From JALHFZ01 sp964483085 (lineage in GTDB: Bacteria; Synergistota; Synergistia; Synergistales; Aminobacteriaceae): a DNA stretch of 37,276 nt. The notes under the pieces are model-generated. The model did not search any database and was not told the DNA's origin. It saw only the letters and a list, made by a program, of their open reading frames with translations. Shown in pieces: positions 1-7,270 of this stretch. Numbering within the stretch: position 1 is the stretch's first letter; every line of letters begins with the position of its first letter. The DNA lies in NCBI GenBank assembly GCA_964483085.1, contig CAYZZX010000011.1:1-37276 (forward strand). The letters run 5' to 3'. Position numbers and translations under genes: made by a program.

Positions 1-1433
1 CCTCCAGAGCCCAAAGCATTATCAGAGAGGCCGAACAGGCCGCAGAGCAGGCGAAGCGGGAAAAACTGACAGAGGCAAAGGAAGAAGGTTTCAAGCTCAG
101 GCAGGAGATCGAAAAAGAAGGCAAGGAGCGCAGAGCCGAGCTCCAGCGGGCGGAACGGCGGTTCGAACAGAAAGAGGAGAACCTCGACAAAAAACTCGAC
201 CGGATCGCTCATCGTGAGGATGAACTCAAGCAGAAACAGGAGGAAGTTGAGGCCCGTCTTCTCGAAGCCCAGGAGTGTACTCTGAAGCAGACGGAGCGCC
301 TTGAAGAGATTGCCGGTCTGACCCGGGAGGAAGCCCGGGAGGTTCTGCTGCGCCAGACCGAAGAGGACGCCCAGCATGTCCTCGGGCTGCGCCTCAAGGA
401 GCTTGAAGAAAAGGCGAAGCGCGAATCCGACCGGAAAGCCCGGGAGATCATCGTCACCGCGGTTCAGCGGTGCGCTGTGGAACACACATCCGAAGCATCG
501 GTGAGCGTGGTCCACCTTCCCTCCGACGAAATGAAGGGGCGCATCATCGGCAGAGAGGGCAGAAATATCCGGACCTTCGAGACCATCGCCGGAGTCGACC
601 TCATCGTTGACGATACGCCTGAAGCGGTGACCATCAGCAGCTTCGACCCTGTACGGCGGGAGATCGCCCGGCTCTCTCTCGAACGGCTCGTCACCGACGG
701 AAGAATTCACCCTGCCAGAATAGAGGAGCTCATCGAAAAGGCTACGAAGGATGTTGAGGAAAAGATCATGGAGGCGGGAGAGCAGGCCATTCTCGAGACG
801 GGGATCAAGAACATGCACCCTGAGCTTATCCGGACCATCGGACAGCTTCGATACCGCTTCAGCTACGGCCAGAACGCCCTTCAGCACAGCCTCGAGGTTT
901 CCTTCATCTCCGGCATGATCGCCGCAGAGCTCGGGCTGGACGAGGAGCTTGCCCGCAGAGCCGGTCTTCTTCATGACCTCGGTAAAGCGGTGGACCACCA
1001 GATCGAGGGCCCCCACGCTCTCATCGGAGCGGATCTCGCACGGCGGTACAACGAGTGTCCCGATGTGGTGAGCGCCATTGCCTCCCACCACGAGGACCAG
1101 GAGGCGAAGACAGTCTACGACGTCATCGTGGCGGCAGCAGACGCAGTCAGCGCCGCACGGCCGGGCGCTCGCAGAGAGAGTCTGGACGCCTATGTCAAAC
1201 GCCTTCAGAAACTCGAAGAGCTGGCCAAGGGGTTCAACGGAGTCAGCAAGGCCTACGCCATTCAGGCTGGTAGAGAAGTACGGGTGATCATCTCTCCGAA
1301 CATCTCCGACGAGAGGATGGTTCATAAAATTGCCTACGACATCGCCCGAAAGATCGAAGAGGAGATGAAGTACCCCGGCCAGATCAAGGTCACCGTGACC
1401 CGGGAGACCCGGGCCACGGAATACGCGAAATAA
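1..1433 (+). CDS. rny: Ribonuclease Y (RNase Y), 5'-truncated by the window edge
   Basis: This is a membrane-anchored endoribonuclease that starts mRNA decay. The reading frame is already open at base 3, so the start codon and N-terminal membrane helix lie outside the window. The first ~150 visible codons form a long, charged, Glu/Lys/Arg-rich coiled coil typical of the family. A KH RNA-binding domain follows from about base 500 (motif GRIIGREGRNIRTFE). The HD phosphohydrolase domain then starts near base 870, with the metal-binding motif LLHDLGKAVD at about 965-995 and a second His pair (ASHHED) at about 1080. The C-terminus is complete (TAA at 1431-1433). It is followed 16 nt later by ymdB, the same order as in Bacillus and many other bacteria, which supports both identifications. 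Identity is very secure; only the N-terminus is unseen. Confidence 0.97.
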   Translation, partial: SRAQSIIREAEQAAEQAKREKLTEAKEEGFKLRQEIEKEGKERRAELQRAERRFEQKEENLDKKLDRIAHREDELKQKQEEVEARLLEAQECTLKQTERLEEIAGLTREEAREVLLRQTEEDAQHVLGLRLKELEEKAKRESDRKAREIIVTAVQRCAVEHTSEASVSVVHLPSDEMKGRIIGREGRNIRTFETIAGVDLIVDDTPEAVTISSFDPVRREIARLSLERLVTDGRIHPARIEELIEKATKDVEEKIMEAGEQAILETGIKNMHPELIRTIGQLRYRFSYGQNALQHSLEVSFISGMIAAELGLDEELARRAGLLHDLGKAVDHQIEGPHALIGADLARRYNECPDVVSAIASHHEDQEAKTVYDVIVAAADAVSAARPGARRESLDAYVKRLQKLEELAKGFNGVSKAYAIQAGREVRVIISPNISDERMVHKIAYDIARKIEEEMKYPGQIKVTVTRETRATEYAK

Positions 1434-1449
1434 AGAGCCTCCTGTTGCC

Positions 1450-2229
1450 ATGAAAATACTCTTTATCGGCGATATTATGGGCAGTCCGGGTAGAAAAACC
1501 ACCGCGGCCCTTCTTCCGGTTCTTCAGAGCCGGATGGGACCCTTCGACTTCATCCTCGCCAACTGCGAGAATGCCGCTGCGGGAAGGGGCATCACCGGAA
1601 AAACTGCCACCGAACTCTTCAGCCTTGGAATAGATGCTATGACATCGGGAAACCATATCTGGGACAAAAATGAGGGGATTGCCGTTCTCGTCGAGGACGG
1701 CAGGATCCTCCGCCCGGCGAACTATCCTGAAGGCTGCCCCGGTCAGGGGTGGACCATCCTGTCAAAGGGAAAACTCCGTCTCGGAGTGATGAACCTCCAG
1801 GGAAGGGTCTTCATGCCTCCTCTGGACTGCCCTTTTCGAAAGGCGGATGACATACTCGCCACGGCGGGGGATGTTCCCTTCTTCGTCGATTTTCACGCGG
1901 AGGCCTCTTCGGAGAAGAAGTCCCTCGGCCACTATCTCGACGGCAGAGTCTCCGCATTCGTCGGAACCCATACCCACGTTCAGACCGCCGACGAGGAAGT
2001 GCTCCCCGGCGGTACAGCCTACATCACCGATGTGGGAATGACCGGCGGGCACAGAAGCTCCATCGGAATGAAGTTCGACGGCGTGTTGCCGAGATTTCTC
2101 ACCGGCATGCCCTCAAAATTTGAAGTGTCGGGAGACGGACTCGCCCTGAACGGAGTCCTTATTACACTAGATGACGAAACTGGACGGGCGATGGAAATCA
2201 CCCGCATCTTCGAAAGACTTTCCCGCTAA
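1450..2229 (+). CDS. ymdB: YmdB/TIGR00282-family metallophosphoesterase
   Basis: The 259-residue protein is a calcineurin-like, dinuclear-metal phosphodiesterase. In Bacillus the family hydrolyses 2',3'-cyclic nucleotides and affects biofilm and RNA turnover. All metal-binding blocks are visible in order: GDIMGSPG at residues 7-14, NCEN near residue 40, TSGNHIWD near residue 66, DFHAE near residue 147 and VGTHTHVQTAD near residue 173. Length is normal for the family. It lies 16 nt behind rny, presumably in the same transcript. The ATG at 1450 has no good Shine-Dalgarno; the bases just upstream (GCCTCCTG) actually resemble an anti-Shine-Dalgarno sequence, so translation may rely on coupling to rny. 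The enzyme family is sure; the natural substrate here is inferred. Confidence 0.95.
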   Translation: MKILFIGDIMGSPGRKTTAALLPVLQSRMGPFDFILANCENAAAGRGITGKTATELFSLGIDAMTSGNHIWDKNEGIAVLVEDGRILRPANYPEGCPGQGWTILSKGKLRLGVMNLQGRVFMPPLDCPFRKADDILATAGDVPFFVDFHAEASSEKKSLGHYLDGRVSAFVGTHTHVQTADEEVLPGGTAYITDVGMTGGHRSSIGMKFDGVLPRFLTGMPSKFEVSGDGLALNGVLITLDDETGRAMEITRIFERLSR

Positions 2230-2230
2230 A

Positions 2231-2270
2231 AAAACGGAGGCCCTGAAAAAAGGGCCTCCGTTTTGCTTTT
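2231..2270. terminator. Bidirectional intrinsic terminator between ymdB and hypE
   Basis: A perfect 14-bp inverted repeat pairs 2231-2244 with 2251-2264 around a 6-nt loop. It is A-rich at the left foot and T-rich at the right foot (TTTTGCTTTT). It can therefore end transcription of the plus-strand rny-ymdB unit and of the converging minus-strand hyp operon. It overlaps the last bases of hypE. Confidence 0.9.
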
Positions 2271-3268
2271 CAGCATATTCTCGGAAGAAGTTCCCCCCAG
2301 GGCATATCCACCAGCCGTTCTCCGCCGATGGAAGTCCTCATGGAGACCATCCCCTTCGGTTCCCCCGTCCCGACGTGCCCGATGACCGCCGCTCCTGCGC
2401 CGACGGAGCTTTCCTTCAGCAGGGCAAGAGCTTTTTCGGCGTCCTCAGGGGAAACGGCCAGAGCAAGGGTACCCTCGCAGGCCATGTAGAGGGGGTCGAA
2501 CCCCAGAATATCGCACAGAGACTGCACCTGAAGCTCTATGGGGATGTCCTCCTCTTCGAGGGCGATATGGAGCCCAGTTCCCTCCGCCCATTCGCACAGG
2601 ACCGTCCCGAGGCCCCCCCGGGTGCAGTCCCTCATGCAGCGGAGTCCGCCGAGGGAGAGCAGGGGCTGAACGGCAGGCCAGAGGGGAGCGCAGTCGCTTT
2701 CCAGATTTTCCACTTCGAGGGAAAAACGGGCTGCGGCGATGGCTGCACCGTGGCGCCCGATGGAGCCAGAGACGATGAGGATGTCCCCCTCCCGAAGGTT
2801 GGCCATTCCGAGAGGAAAGGGGGAGTGTACTTTGCCGAAGGCGCATCCGGAGAGAAGAACCCCCTCCACCCCTCCGGTGGGAACCACCTTTGTATCCCCC
2901 GCGGCAAGGGTCATTCCGATGGAGGCGCAGGTGGCCGCCGCGCTTTCCATGTAGTCCTTCAGCTCATCGAGGGGAAAGCCCTCTTCGATGACCAGGGAGA
3001 GACCGAGGAAGTCGGGGCTCGCACCCCGGACTGCCAGATCGTTGGCGCAGCCGCACACGGCCAGGTGACCGAGATCTCCTCCGGGGAATTTCCGGGGCAG
3101 AACGGTGAAGCCGTCCACCGTCATGGCGTACCCTCCCGGCAGGAGGGCGGCATCTTCAAGTTCCGGCCCGATCCCGCGGCCCGTAAAGCCCTCCACAAGG
3201 TACTGCACCAGCTCCGCGCTCTGCCGTCCGCCGCTTCCGTGGCCGAGGTTTGCTGTCGTCGTCTTCAT
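2270..3268 (-). CDS. hypE: Hydrogenase maturation carbamoyl dehydratase HypE
   Basis: HypE converts the carbamoyl group that HypF places on its C-terminal cysteine into a thiocyanate. That group becomes the cyanide ligand of the iron in [NiFe] hydrogenase. The 332-residue length is typical. Visible signatures are the N-terminal LGHGSGGR, the ATP-binding PurM-like segments (CANDLAVRGA, AAGDTKVV, CTRGGLGTVL) and the diagnostic C-terminus PRIC, whose last residue is the modified cysteine. The ATG at 3268 abuts the hypD stop codon and has an AAAGGAGA Shine-Dalgarno. It is the last gene of the minus-strand hypC-hypD-hypE set. HypF, which supplies the carbamoyl group, is not in the window. Confidence 0.97.
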   Translation of the reverse strand: MKTTTANLGHGSGGRQSAELVQYLVEGFTGRGIGPELEDAALLPGGYAMTVDGFTVLPRKFPGGDLGHLAVCGCANDLAVRGASPDFLGLSLVIEEGFPLDELKDYMESAAATCASIGMTLAAGDTKVVPTGGVEGVLLSGCAFGKVHSPFPLGMANLREGDILIVSGSIGRHGAAIAAARFSLEVENLESDCAPLWPAVQPLLSLGGLRCMRDCTRGGLGTVLCEWAEGTGLHIALEEEDIPIELQVQSLCDILGFDPLYMACEGTLALAVSPEDAEKALALLKESSVGAGAAVIGHVGTGEPKGMVSMRTSIGGERLVDMPWGELLPRIC

Positions 3269-4375
3269 TTATGAATCTCCTTTGTAAAAGCGAAAATATG
3301 CGCCGCAGGTCCCTTCGCTCGACACCATGCAGGGACCCACAGGGGAGAGGGGAGTACAGGCAGTGCGGAAGAGGGGGCATTCCGGCGGGGTGATCTTTCC
3401 CGTGAGGACCTCGCCGCACCGGCACCCCGGCAGAGGCTGGCCGGGCTGTATGGAAAGGGAAAATCGCCTTTCCGCGTCGAAGGACTCGTACCTCTTCGCC
3501 AGGGCGTACCCCGAGTCTGGAATAACGCCGATGCCCCTCCAGGGGGCGCTCCGGGAAACGAAGACCTCGCCGAGAAGGCTGCGGGCCTTTTCGTTTCCTC
3601 CCGGACGGACCGCCTTTCCGTAGACGGAGCGGAGGGAGCTCTCTCCCCGGGCTGTCTGGCGAAGGATCTCCGCGAGCCCCAGAAGAATCTGCTCGGGCTC
3701 GAACCCGGCGATGACCGAGGATAGGCCGCAGTCCCTGGATAGAAAACGGAAAGGCTCGTGCCCCAGGATGACGCAGACGTGCCCCGGAAGAAGAAACCCC
3801 GAAATCTTCAGATCGGGATCTCCCGCAAGAACTGCGAGTACCGGGGGCGTTCTCTTGTGAAAGGACAGTATGGAGAGATTGGACAGCTCCCTCTGAGCCG
3901 CCTCCTTCACCATGGCGGCCGTCGCCGGTGAGGTGGTCTCGAACCCAACGGCGAGAAAAACTACCTCCCGGTCGGGGTGCTTCTCCGCAAGAGCCGGCAC
4001 ATCCATGGCGCTGGTGACTATGGCCACATCGTGCCCCTCGCTCCGCTTCGATGCGAGGGAGCCTCGGTTGCAGGGGACTTTCAGCATATCCCCGTAGGTC
4101 GCCACTATGGCTCCTTTTTCAACGAGGGAGAGGGCAGCGTCGATCTCCCCCTGGTCGGTGACGCAGACGGGGCACCCCGGTCCCGATACCAGGCGCAGAT
4201 CAGGGGGGAGGAGAGAGCGGATTCCCGACCGGAAGATGGATACCGTGTGGGTTCCGCAGACCTCCATGACCGAGAGGGGACGGGTGTTCAGACGATGAAG
4301 TCCGTCCACAATAAGGGAAATGTCACTGCGCAAAGGGGTCACCGGAGAGACGGCGGAGTTCGCTCCACAAATCAA
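3269..4375 (-). CDS. hypD: Hydrogenase maturation protein HypD
   Basis: HypD is an iron-sulfur scaffold that, with HypC, assembles the Fe(CN)2CO unit of [NiFe] hydrogenase. Conserved cysteine motifs are present: MEVCGTHT near residue 37, SGPGCPVCVT near residue 70, and the C-terminal cysteine cluster (PGCRCGEVL, PECPLF, GPCMVSSEGTCG) that binds the [4Fe-4S] cluster. The GFETTSPATA and PGHVCVILG motifs are also present. The start is uncertain. The longest frame begins with TTG at 4375, preceded by GAGGAG but overlapping hypC by 53 nt. A GTG at 4342 would give a shorter overlap and still keep the whole conserved core. The gene touches hypE downstream, so the three genes form one operon. Confidence 0.95.
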   Translation of the reverse strand: MICGANSAVSPVTPLRSDISLIVDGLHRLNTRPLSVMEVCGTHTVSIFRSGIRSLLPPDLRLVSGPGCPVCVTDQGEIDAALSLVEKGAIVATYGDMLKVPCNRGSLASKRSEGHDVAIVTSAMDVPALAEKHPDREVVFLAVGFETTSPATAAMVKEAAQRELSNLSILSFHKRTPPVLAVLAGDPDLKISGFLLPGHVCVILGHEPFRFLSRDCGLSSVIAGFEPEQILLGLAEILRQTARGESSLRSVYGKAVRPGGNEKARSLLGEVFVSRSAPWRGIGVIPDSGYALAKRYESFDAERRFSLSIQPGQPLPGCRCGEVLTGKITPPECPLFRTACTPLSPVGPCMVSSEGTCGAYFRFYKGDS

Positions 4376-4562
4376 GCAGCTCCTCGGAATCTTCGGGAGA
4401 GAGCTTTTCTATGGCGAATCCGGCGTGAACAAGAACGGTGTCCCCCGGAAGGGCATTTTCGATGAGATCGGTCCGTATTTCCGTCCGAACGGCTCCTGCG
4501 ACTGCGACAGCCCGGGAGTCGTCGAGAATGGATTCAATAACGTGGGGAACGGCAAGACACAT
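4323..4562 (-). CDS. hypC: Hydrogenase maturation chaperone HypC/HybG family
   Basis: This small chaperone (79 residues) carries the Fe(CN)2CO intermediate with HypD and binds the large subunit of [NiFe] hydrogenase. I chose the ATG at 4562 rather than the upstream codon at 4595 for two reasons. The protein then begins MCLAVP, the invariant N-terminus in which Cys2 is the functional ligand. A clear GGAGGAG also sits upstream of it. The rest fits the family (ALPGDTVLVHAGFAIEKLS). It is the first gene of the minus-strand hypCDE operon. Its promoter should lie in 4563-4700, opposite the transporter promoter, but I could not assign one confidently. Confidence 0.95.
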   Translation of the reverse strand: MCLAVPHVIESILDDSRAVAVAGAVRTEIRTDLIENALPGDTVLVHAGFAIEKLSPEDSEELLDLWSELRRLSGDPFAQ

Positions 4563-4644
4563 GAACACTCCTCCTTTCCGTCTATTGTACTCCATGAGAA
4601 CTTTTTTGGAAAAAGGGAGGGATGAAATCTTTTCTTTCCGCCCT

Positions 4645-4671
4645 TTGAAAAAAATTTATTTGATGTATAAT
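4645..4671 (+). promoter_or_regulatory. Probable sigma-70 promoter for the NSS transporter
   Basis: TTGAAA at 4645-4650 and a perfect TATAAT at 4666-4671 are separated by 15 nt, slightly short of the usual 16-18. The surroundings are distinctly A/T-rich compared with the genome. Transcription would start near 4678 and leave an untranslated leader of roughly 120 nt before the transporter. Confidence 0.6.
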
Positions 4672-4736
4672 ATGGTTCGACAATTCCCCATAAAGAAAAA
4701 AATTCAATCATATAAGGAGGTGTACGGAGACAAAAG

Positions 4737-4775
4737 ATGGGGATGACTGGCTGTTACGGGCAACTCAGGCCATGA
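4737..4775 (+). other. Possible 12-codon leader ORF upstream of the transporter
   Basis: An ATG at 4737 opens a 12-residue frame (MGMTGCYGQLRP) ending at TGA 4773-4775. It lies in the transporter leader behind AAGGAGG (about 4714-4720) and GGAG (about 4727-4730). It ends about 21 nt before the transporter ATG, which has its own Shine-Dalgarno. It could be a regulatory leader peptide or a chance frame; no codon repetition or attenuator hairpin was recognised. Confidence 0.25.
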
Positions 4776-4796
4776 TAATAAGGAGGGATACAAGAA

Positions 4797-6131
4797 ATGG
4801 CGCAGAATTTTGAAAGAGAACAGTGGGGAAGTAAAATAGGGTTCATTCTCGCGGCCGCAGGTTCCGCCGTAGGGCTCGGCAACATCTGGCGGTTCCCCTA
4901 CATAACAGGTCAGAACGGCGGAGCGGCATTTGTCCTCGTGTATCTTGCCCTTGTGTTCGTGCTCGGCTTCTCAGTTATGCTTGCTGAGATGGCCATCGGC
5001 AGGAAGGCTCAGCTCAATGCCGTGGGATCGTTCCAGAAACTCAAAGGCGGAATGTGGCCCATCGTAGGCTGGATGGGAGTCGCAGCAGGTTTCATGATTC
5101 TTTCTTTTTATGGCGTCATCGGCGGCTGGACCATCAAGTATTTCGGGCATTCCTTCATGGGGCTCATGACTGAGGCTGCCGCAGGGAAGGCGGGAGACGT
5201 CTTCGGCGGATTCGTCACCAACACCACTCAGGTCATTCTTTTTCAGGCTCTTTTCATGATCATCACCACCTGGGTCGTCTTTAAGGGGATCGGCGAGGGG
5301 ATCGAAAAATACTGTAAAATCCTCATGCCCGCCCTGTTTATCATTCTTTTGATCCTCATCGTTCGCTCCGTCACCCTTGAGGGCGCGGGCAAGGGGCTCG
5401 AGTTCTATCTCAAGCCCGACTTCTCGAAGATCACCGGTGCGACCATCGCCGCGGCCCTGGGGCAGGCGTTCTTCTCCCTCTCCCTCGGAATGGGGTGTAT
5501 GATCACCTACGGCAGCTATGTGAACAAGCAGACCACCCTTCCAAGCGCGGCCATCCAGGTCTGCCTCCTTGACACTGCGGTGGCGGTCCTCGCCGGCCTT
5601 GCCATCTTCCCGGCAGTCTTCGCCTTCGGCGTTGAGCCGAGCGCCGGTCCCGGACTCACCTTCGTCACCCTCCCCTCCGTCTTCGCGCAGATGCCCGGAG
5701 GTTCCATATGGAGCGGGCTCTTCTTCCTTCTGCTCTTCATCGCGGCCCTCACATCGGCCATCTCCCTTCTTGAGGTCGTGGCAGCCTACTTCATCGACAA
5801 GGGGTGGAGCAGAACCAAGGCGGCGTGGAGCATGGGATTCCTCATCTTCCTTCTCGGCGTCCCCTCATCCATGTCCCTTGCCGGAGCTCCCAAGATCGCC
5901 GGAAAGGACTTCCTCGACGCGGTGGACTTCATCGCCTCCAACGTGCTTCTCCCCCTCGGCGGAGTCTTCATCGCCCTCTTCGTGGGTTGGATATGGACGG
6001 CCGATGCCCGGAAAGAGGTCACCAACGAGGGAACTCATTCCTTCGGTATGATGGAGATCTGGATCTGGATCTGCCGGGTCGTCGCTCCTCTGGCCATCCT
6101 CTACATCTTCTTCACCGGCCTGAAGTGGTAG
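4797..6131 (+). CDS. Sodium-dependent transporter of the NSS (SNF/LeuT) family
   Basis: The 444-residue membrane protein should be a sodium-driven symporter for an amino acid or related amine. The first transmembrane helix carries the family signature GSAVGLGNIWRFPY (residues 22-35), which forms part of the substrate and sodium sites and is broken in mid-helix as in LeuT. About eleven hydrophobic segments follow. The protein ends after an aromatic last helix (EIWIWICRVV), matching the short bacterial 11-helix subgroup (Tyt1/MhsT-like) rather than 12-helix LeuT. The ATG at 4797 has AAGGAGGG 8 nt upstream. It is transcribed alone, between a promoter at 4645 and a terminator at 6143. The substrate cannot be read from sequence. 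Adjacency to the glycine reductase operon makes an amino acid feeding that pathway plausible, which is inference only. Confidence 0.93.
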   Translation: MAQNFEREQWGSKIGFILAAAGSAVGLGNIWRFPYITGQNGGAAFVLVYLALVFVLGFSVMLAEMAIGRKAQLNAVGSFQKLKGGMWPIVGWMGVAAGFMILSFYGVIGGWTIKYFGHSFMGLMTEAAAGKAGDVFGGFVTNTTQVILFQALFMIITTWVVFKGIGEGIEKYCKILMPALFIILLILIVRSVTLEGAGKGLEFYLKPDFSKITGATIAAALGQAFFSLSLGMGCMITYGSYVNKQTTLPSAAIQVCLLDTAVAVLAGLAIFPAVFAFGVEPSAGPGLTFVTLPSVFAQMPGGSIWSGLFFLLLFIAALTSAISLLEVVAAYFIDKGWSRTKAAWSMGFLIFLLGVPSSMSLAGAPKIAGKDFLDAVDFIASNVLLPLGGVFIALFVGWIWTADARKEVTNEGTHSFGMMEIWIWICRVVAPLAILYIFFTGLKW

Positions 6132-6142
6132 TCTGAAAAACA

Positions 6143-6180
6143 AAAAACCGGGGCCTTTTCGGTCCCGGTTTTTCGTTTTA
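6143..6180 (+). terminator. Intrinsic terminator after the NSS transporter
   Basis: A stem pairs 6143-6152 with 6164-6173 and extends inward by three more pairs, one a G-T, around a 5-nt loop. It is followed by TTTCGTTTTA. It separates the transporter from the promoter of the grd operon. Confidence 0.85.
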
Positions 6181-6221
6181 CCCCAGAGGCTTTTTTTACG
6201 TTGAATTTTTCACAAAAAGGC

Positions 6222-6250
6222 TTGACTCGTATTTGCTCTTGTGTAAGAAT
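6222..6250 (+). promoter_or_regulatory. Promoter of the glycine reductase operon
   Basis: TTGACT at 6222-6227 is followed after 16 nt by TAAGAA at 6244-6249 (or AAGAAT after 17 nt). Transcription would start around 6256, immediately before the glycine riboswitch. That position is the right one for a riboswitch-controlled leader. Confidence 0.65.
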
Positions 6251-6270
6251 AGAAGCAATTTCCGGATGAA

Positions 6271-6421
6271 GGCCGCGAGAGAGACTCTCCTTTCACCTTG
6301 GAGAGCGCCGAAGGGGCAAGGCCCGAAGTTCGGGTGGAAACTCTCAGGCGAAAGGATTGCGGTCAGACGGGGCTCTGAAAGAAACAGTTCCTTTTCGGGT
6401 ACCTCTTTTCACCGGAGCTGT
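6271..6421 (+). promoter_or_regulatory. Glycine riboswitch, apparently a single aptamer with 3' ghost stem
   Basis: The conserved glycine aptamer core is plain. GCGCCGAAGGGGCAA at 6305-6319 and ACTCTCAGGCGAAAGGA at 6340-6356 lie either side of a variable hairpin (CCCGAA/TTCGGG), preceded by a GGAGAG helix. The P1 helix can form between CCGC 6273-6276 and GCGG 6359-6362. A second complete aptamer is not visible. Instead, 6384-6391 (ACAGTTCC) can pair with 6414-6421 (GGAGCTGT), which looks like the small partner helix of type-1 singlet glycine riboswitches. The element lies in the leader of grdX, the first gene of the glycine reductase operon, so glycine should turn on its own catabolism. The call of a glycine riboswitch is firm; the singlet class is my reading. 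Confidence 0.93.
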
Positions 6422-6439
6422 GCGACAGAGAGCGTCTTA

Positions 6440-6457
6440 CCTATAGGCATAGGGAGG
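6440..6457 (+). promoter_or_regulatory. Possible Shine-Dalgarno-masking hairpin (riboswitch expression platform)
   Basis: CCTAT at 6440-6444 can pair with ATAGG at 6449-6453 across a 4-nt loop. This would tie up the first part of the grdX ribosome-binding site AGGGAGG (6451-6457). No terminator hairpin with a U-run is visible between the aptamer and grdX, so control of translation initiation is the more likely mode. The stem is short and this is a proposal. Confidence 0.4.
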
Positions 6458-6464
6458 AAGCTAC

Positions 6465-6872
6465 ATGTCCTGTCGCAGGCTTTTGATCACGAATAACCCC
6501 TTTCTTTCCAAAAACATATCATGCAGCTATCCCGTAGAAGGTACCTCGCTGGACGTGCTCCGTGCCGCGAGAGACCATGTTCATGTCGGGTGGGCTGTTC
6601 TTTCCTCTCCCCTCTACGGCAACCTTCGCCCTCATCAGCACCCCTACCGTTCCATCCTGATAGAAAAACCAGAGAACCAGTCCAGAGCAGTGGACCTTCT
6701 GTCCCTTGAATTGTTAGAAAACGCTCTTTTGATCTATACCTCCCAGGAGTTCTGCATCCTCTCACCGGAGAACATGGCCGAGGAGGTCCGGGAGGATTTT
6801 GCCTGCATAGATGCTGAACTGATGAAGGAAACCCTTGAACGGTACCGCCTGTTTCCGCAGAAATTGATGTAA
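6465..6872 (+). CDS. grdX: GrdX family protein of glycine reductase operons
   Basis: The 135-residue protein matches GrdX, a small protein of unknown function repeatedly found at the head of grd operons in glycine- and betaine-reducing anaerobes. Features recalled for the family are present: the N-terminal strand LLITNNPF (residues 6-13), EGTSLDVL near residue 26, a conserved block VLSSPLYGNLRPHQHPYRS (about residues 45-63) and the acidic helix SLELLENAL. There is no signal peptide or membrane segment, so it is cytoplasmic. The ATG at 6465 has AGGGAGGA 4-8 nt upstream, inside the proposed riboswitch expression platform. Membership is well supported by sequence and position. The biochemical role is unknown; an accessory or assembly role for selenoprotein reductases is speculation. 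Confidence 0.85.
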   Translation: MSCRRLLITNNPFLSKNISCSYPVEGTSLDVLRAARDHVHVGWAVLSSPLYGNLRPHQHPYRSILIEKPENQSRAVDLLSLELLENALLIYTSQEFCILSPENMAEEVREDFACIDAELMKETLERYRLFPQKLM

Positions 6873-6916
6873 GAACAGTACGGTACCCTTGATACTCTTG
6901 AAAGGAGGTGAAGTGA

Positions 6917-7234
6917 ATGATTGAATTGACGAAAGAAAATTTCGATGCCGAGGTGAAAGAGGCGTCCGGACCTGTCCTCGTGGATTTCTGGGGGCCGAAG
7001 TGCGGACCCTGCATGGCCCTTCTTCCCAACGTCCAAAAGATGGCGGAGGAGTACGAAGGAAAGGTCAAGTTCTGCTCCGTGGACGTAACCGGAAACAGGA
7101 GGGTGGCCATCGCGAACAAGGTCATGGGCCTTCCGGCCTTCCTGTTCTGGAAGGATGGAGCGGAAGTGGCCAGGATAACCGGCGGTGATGTCACCCTGGA
7201 GAAAATCAGGGAAAAGGTGGAAGCGCTTCTGTAG
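6917..7234 (+). CDS. trxA: Thioredoxin of the glycine reductase system
   Basis: This is a 105-residue thioredoxin with the full fold in one domain. The active site is WGPKCGPC with redox Cys29 and Cys32, followed by the cis-proline loop (MGLPAFLFW). In glycine reduction, thioredoxin re-reduces selenoprotein A. Its place between grdX and grdE, behind a strong AAGGAGGTGA Shine-Dalgarno, shows it is dedicated to that task. The tryptophan-Gly-Pro-Lys lead-in differs from the common WAEWCGPC motif. Thioredoxin reductase (trxB), often part of grd operons, is absent here and must be supplied from elsewhere. Confidence 0.93.
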   Translation: MIELTKENFDAEVKEASGPVLVDFWGPKCGPCMALLPNVQKMAEEYEGKVKFCSVDVTGNRRVAIANKVMGLPAFLFWKDGAEVARITGGDVTLEKIREKVEALL

Positions 7235-7270
7235 CAGCCTTTCGCGCCCATAAAGGGGGAACAGATAACC

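Noticed and set aside
2171..3274. 367-codon plus-strand open frame
   Set aside because: It is antisense to hypE, whose minus-strand product is unmistakable and ends with PRIC. GC-rich coding DNA often leaves such shadow frames.
6366..6464. Second glycine aptamer
   Set aside because: The conserved aptamer core (CGAAGG...CTCAGG-type blocks) does not recur after 6365; only a simple stem is present.
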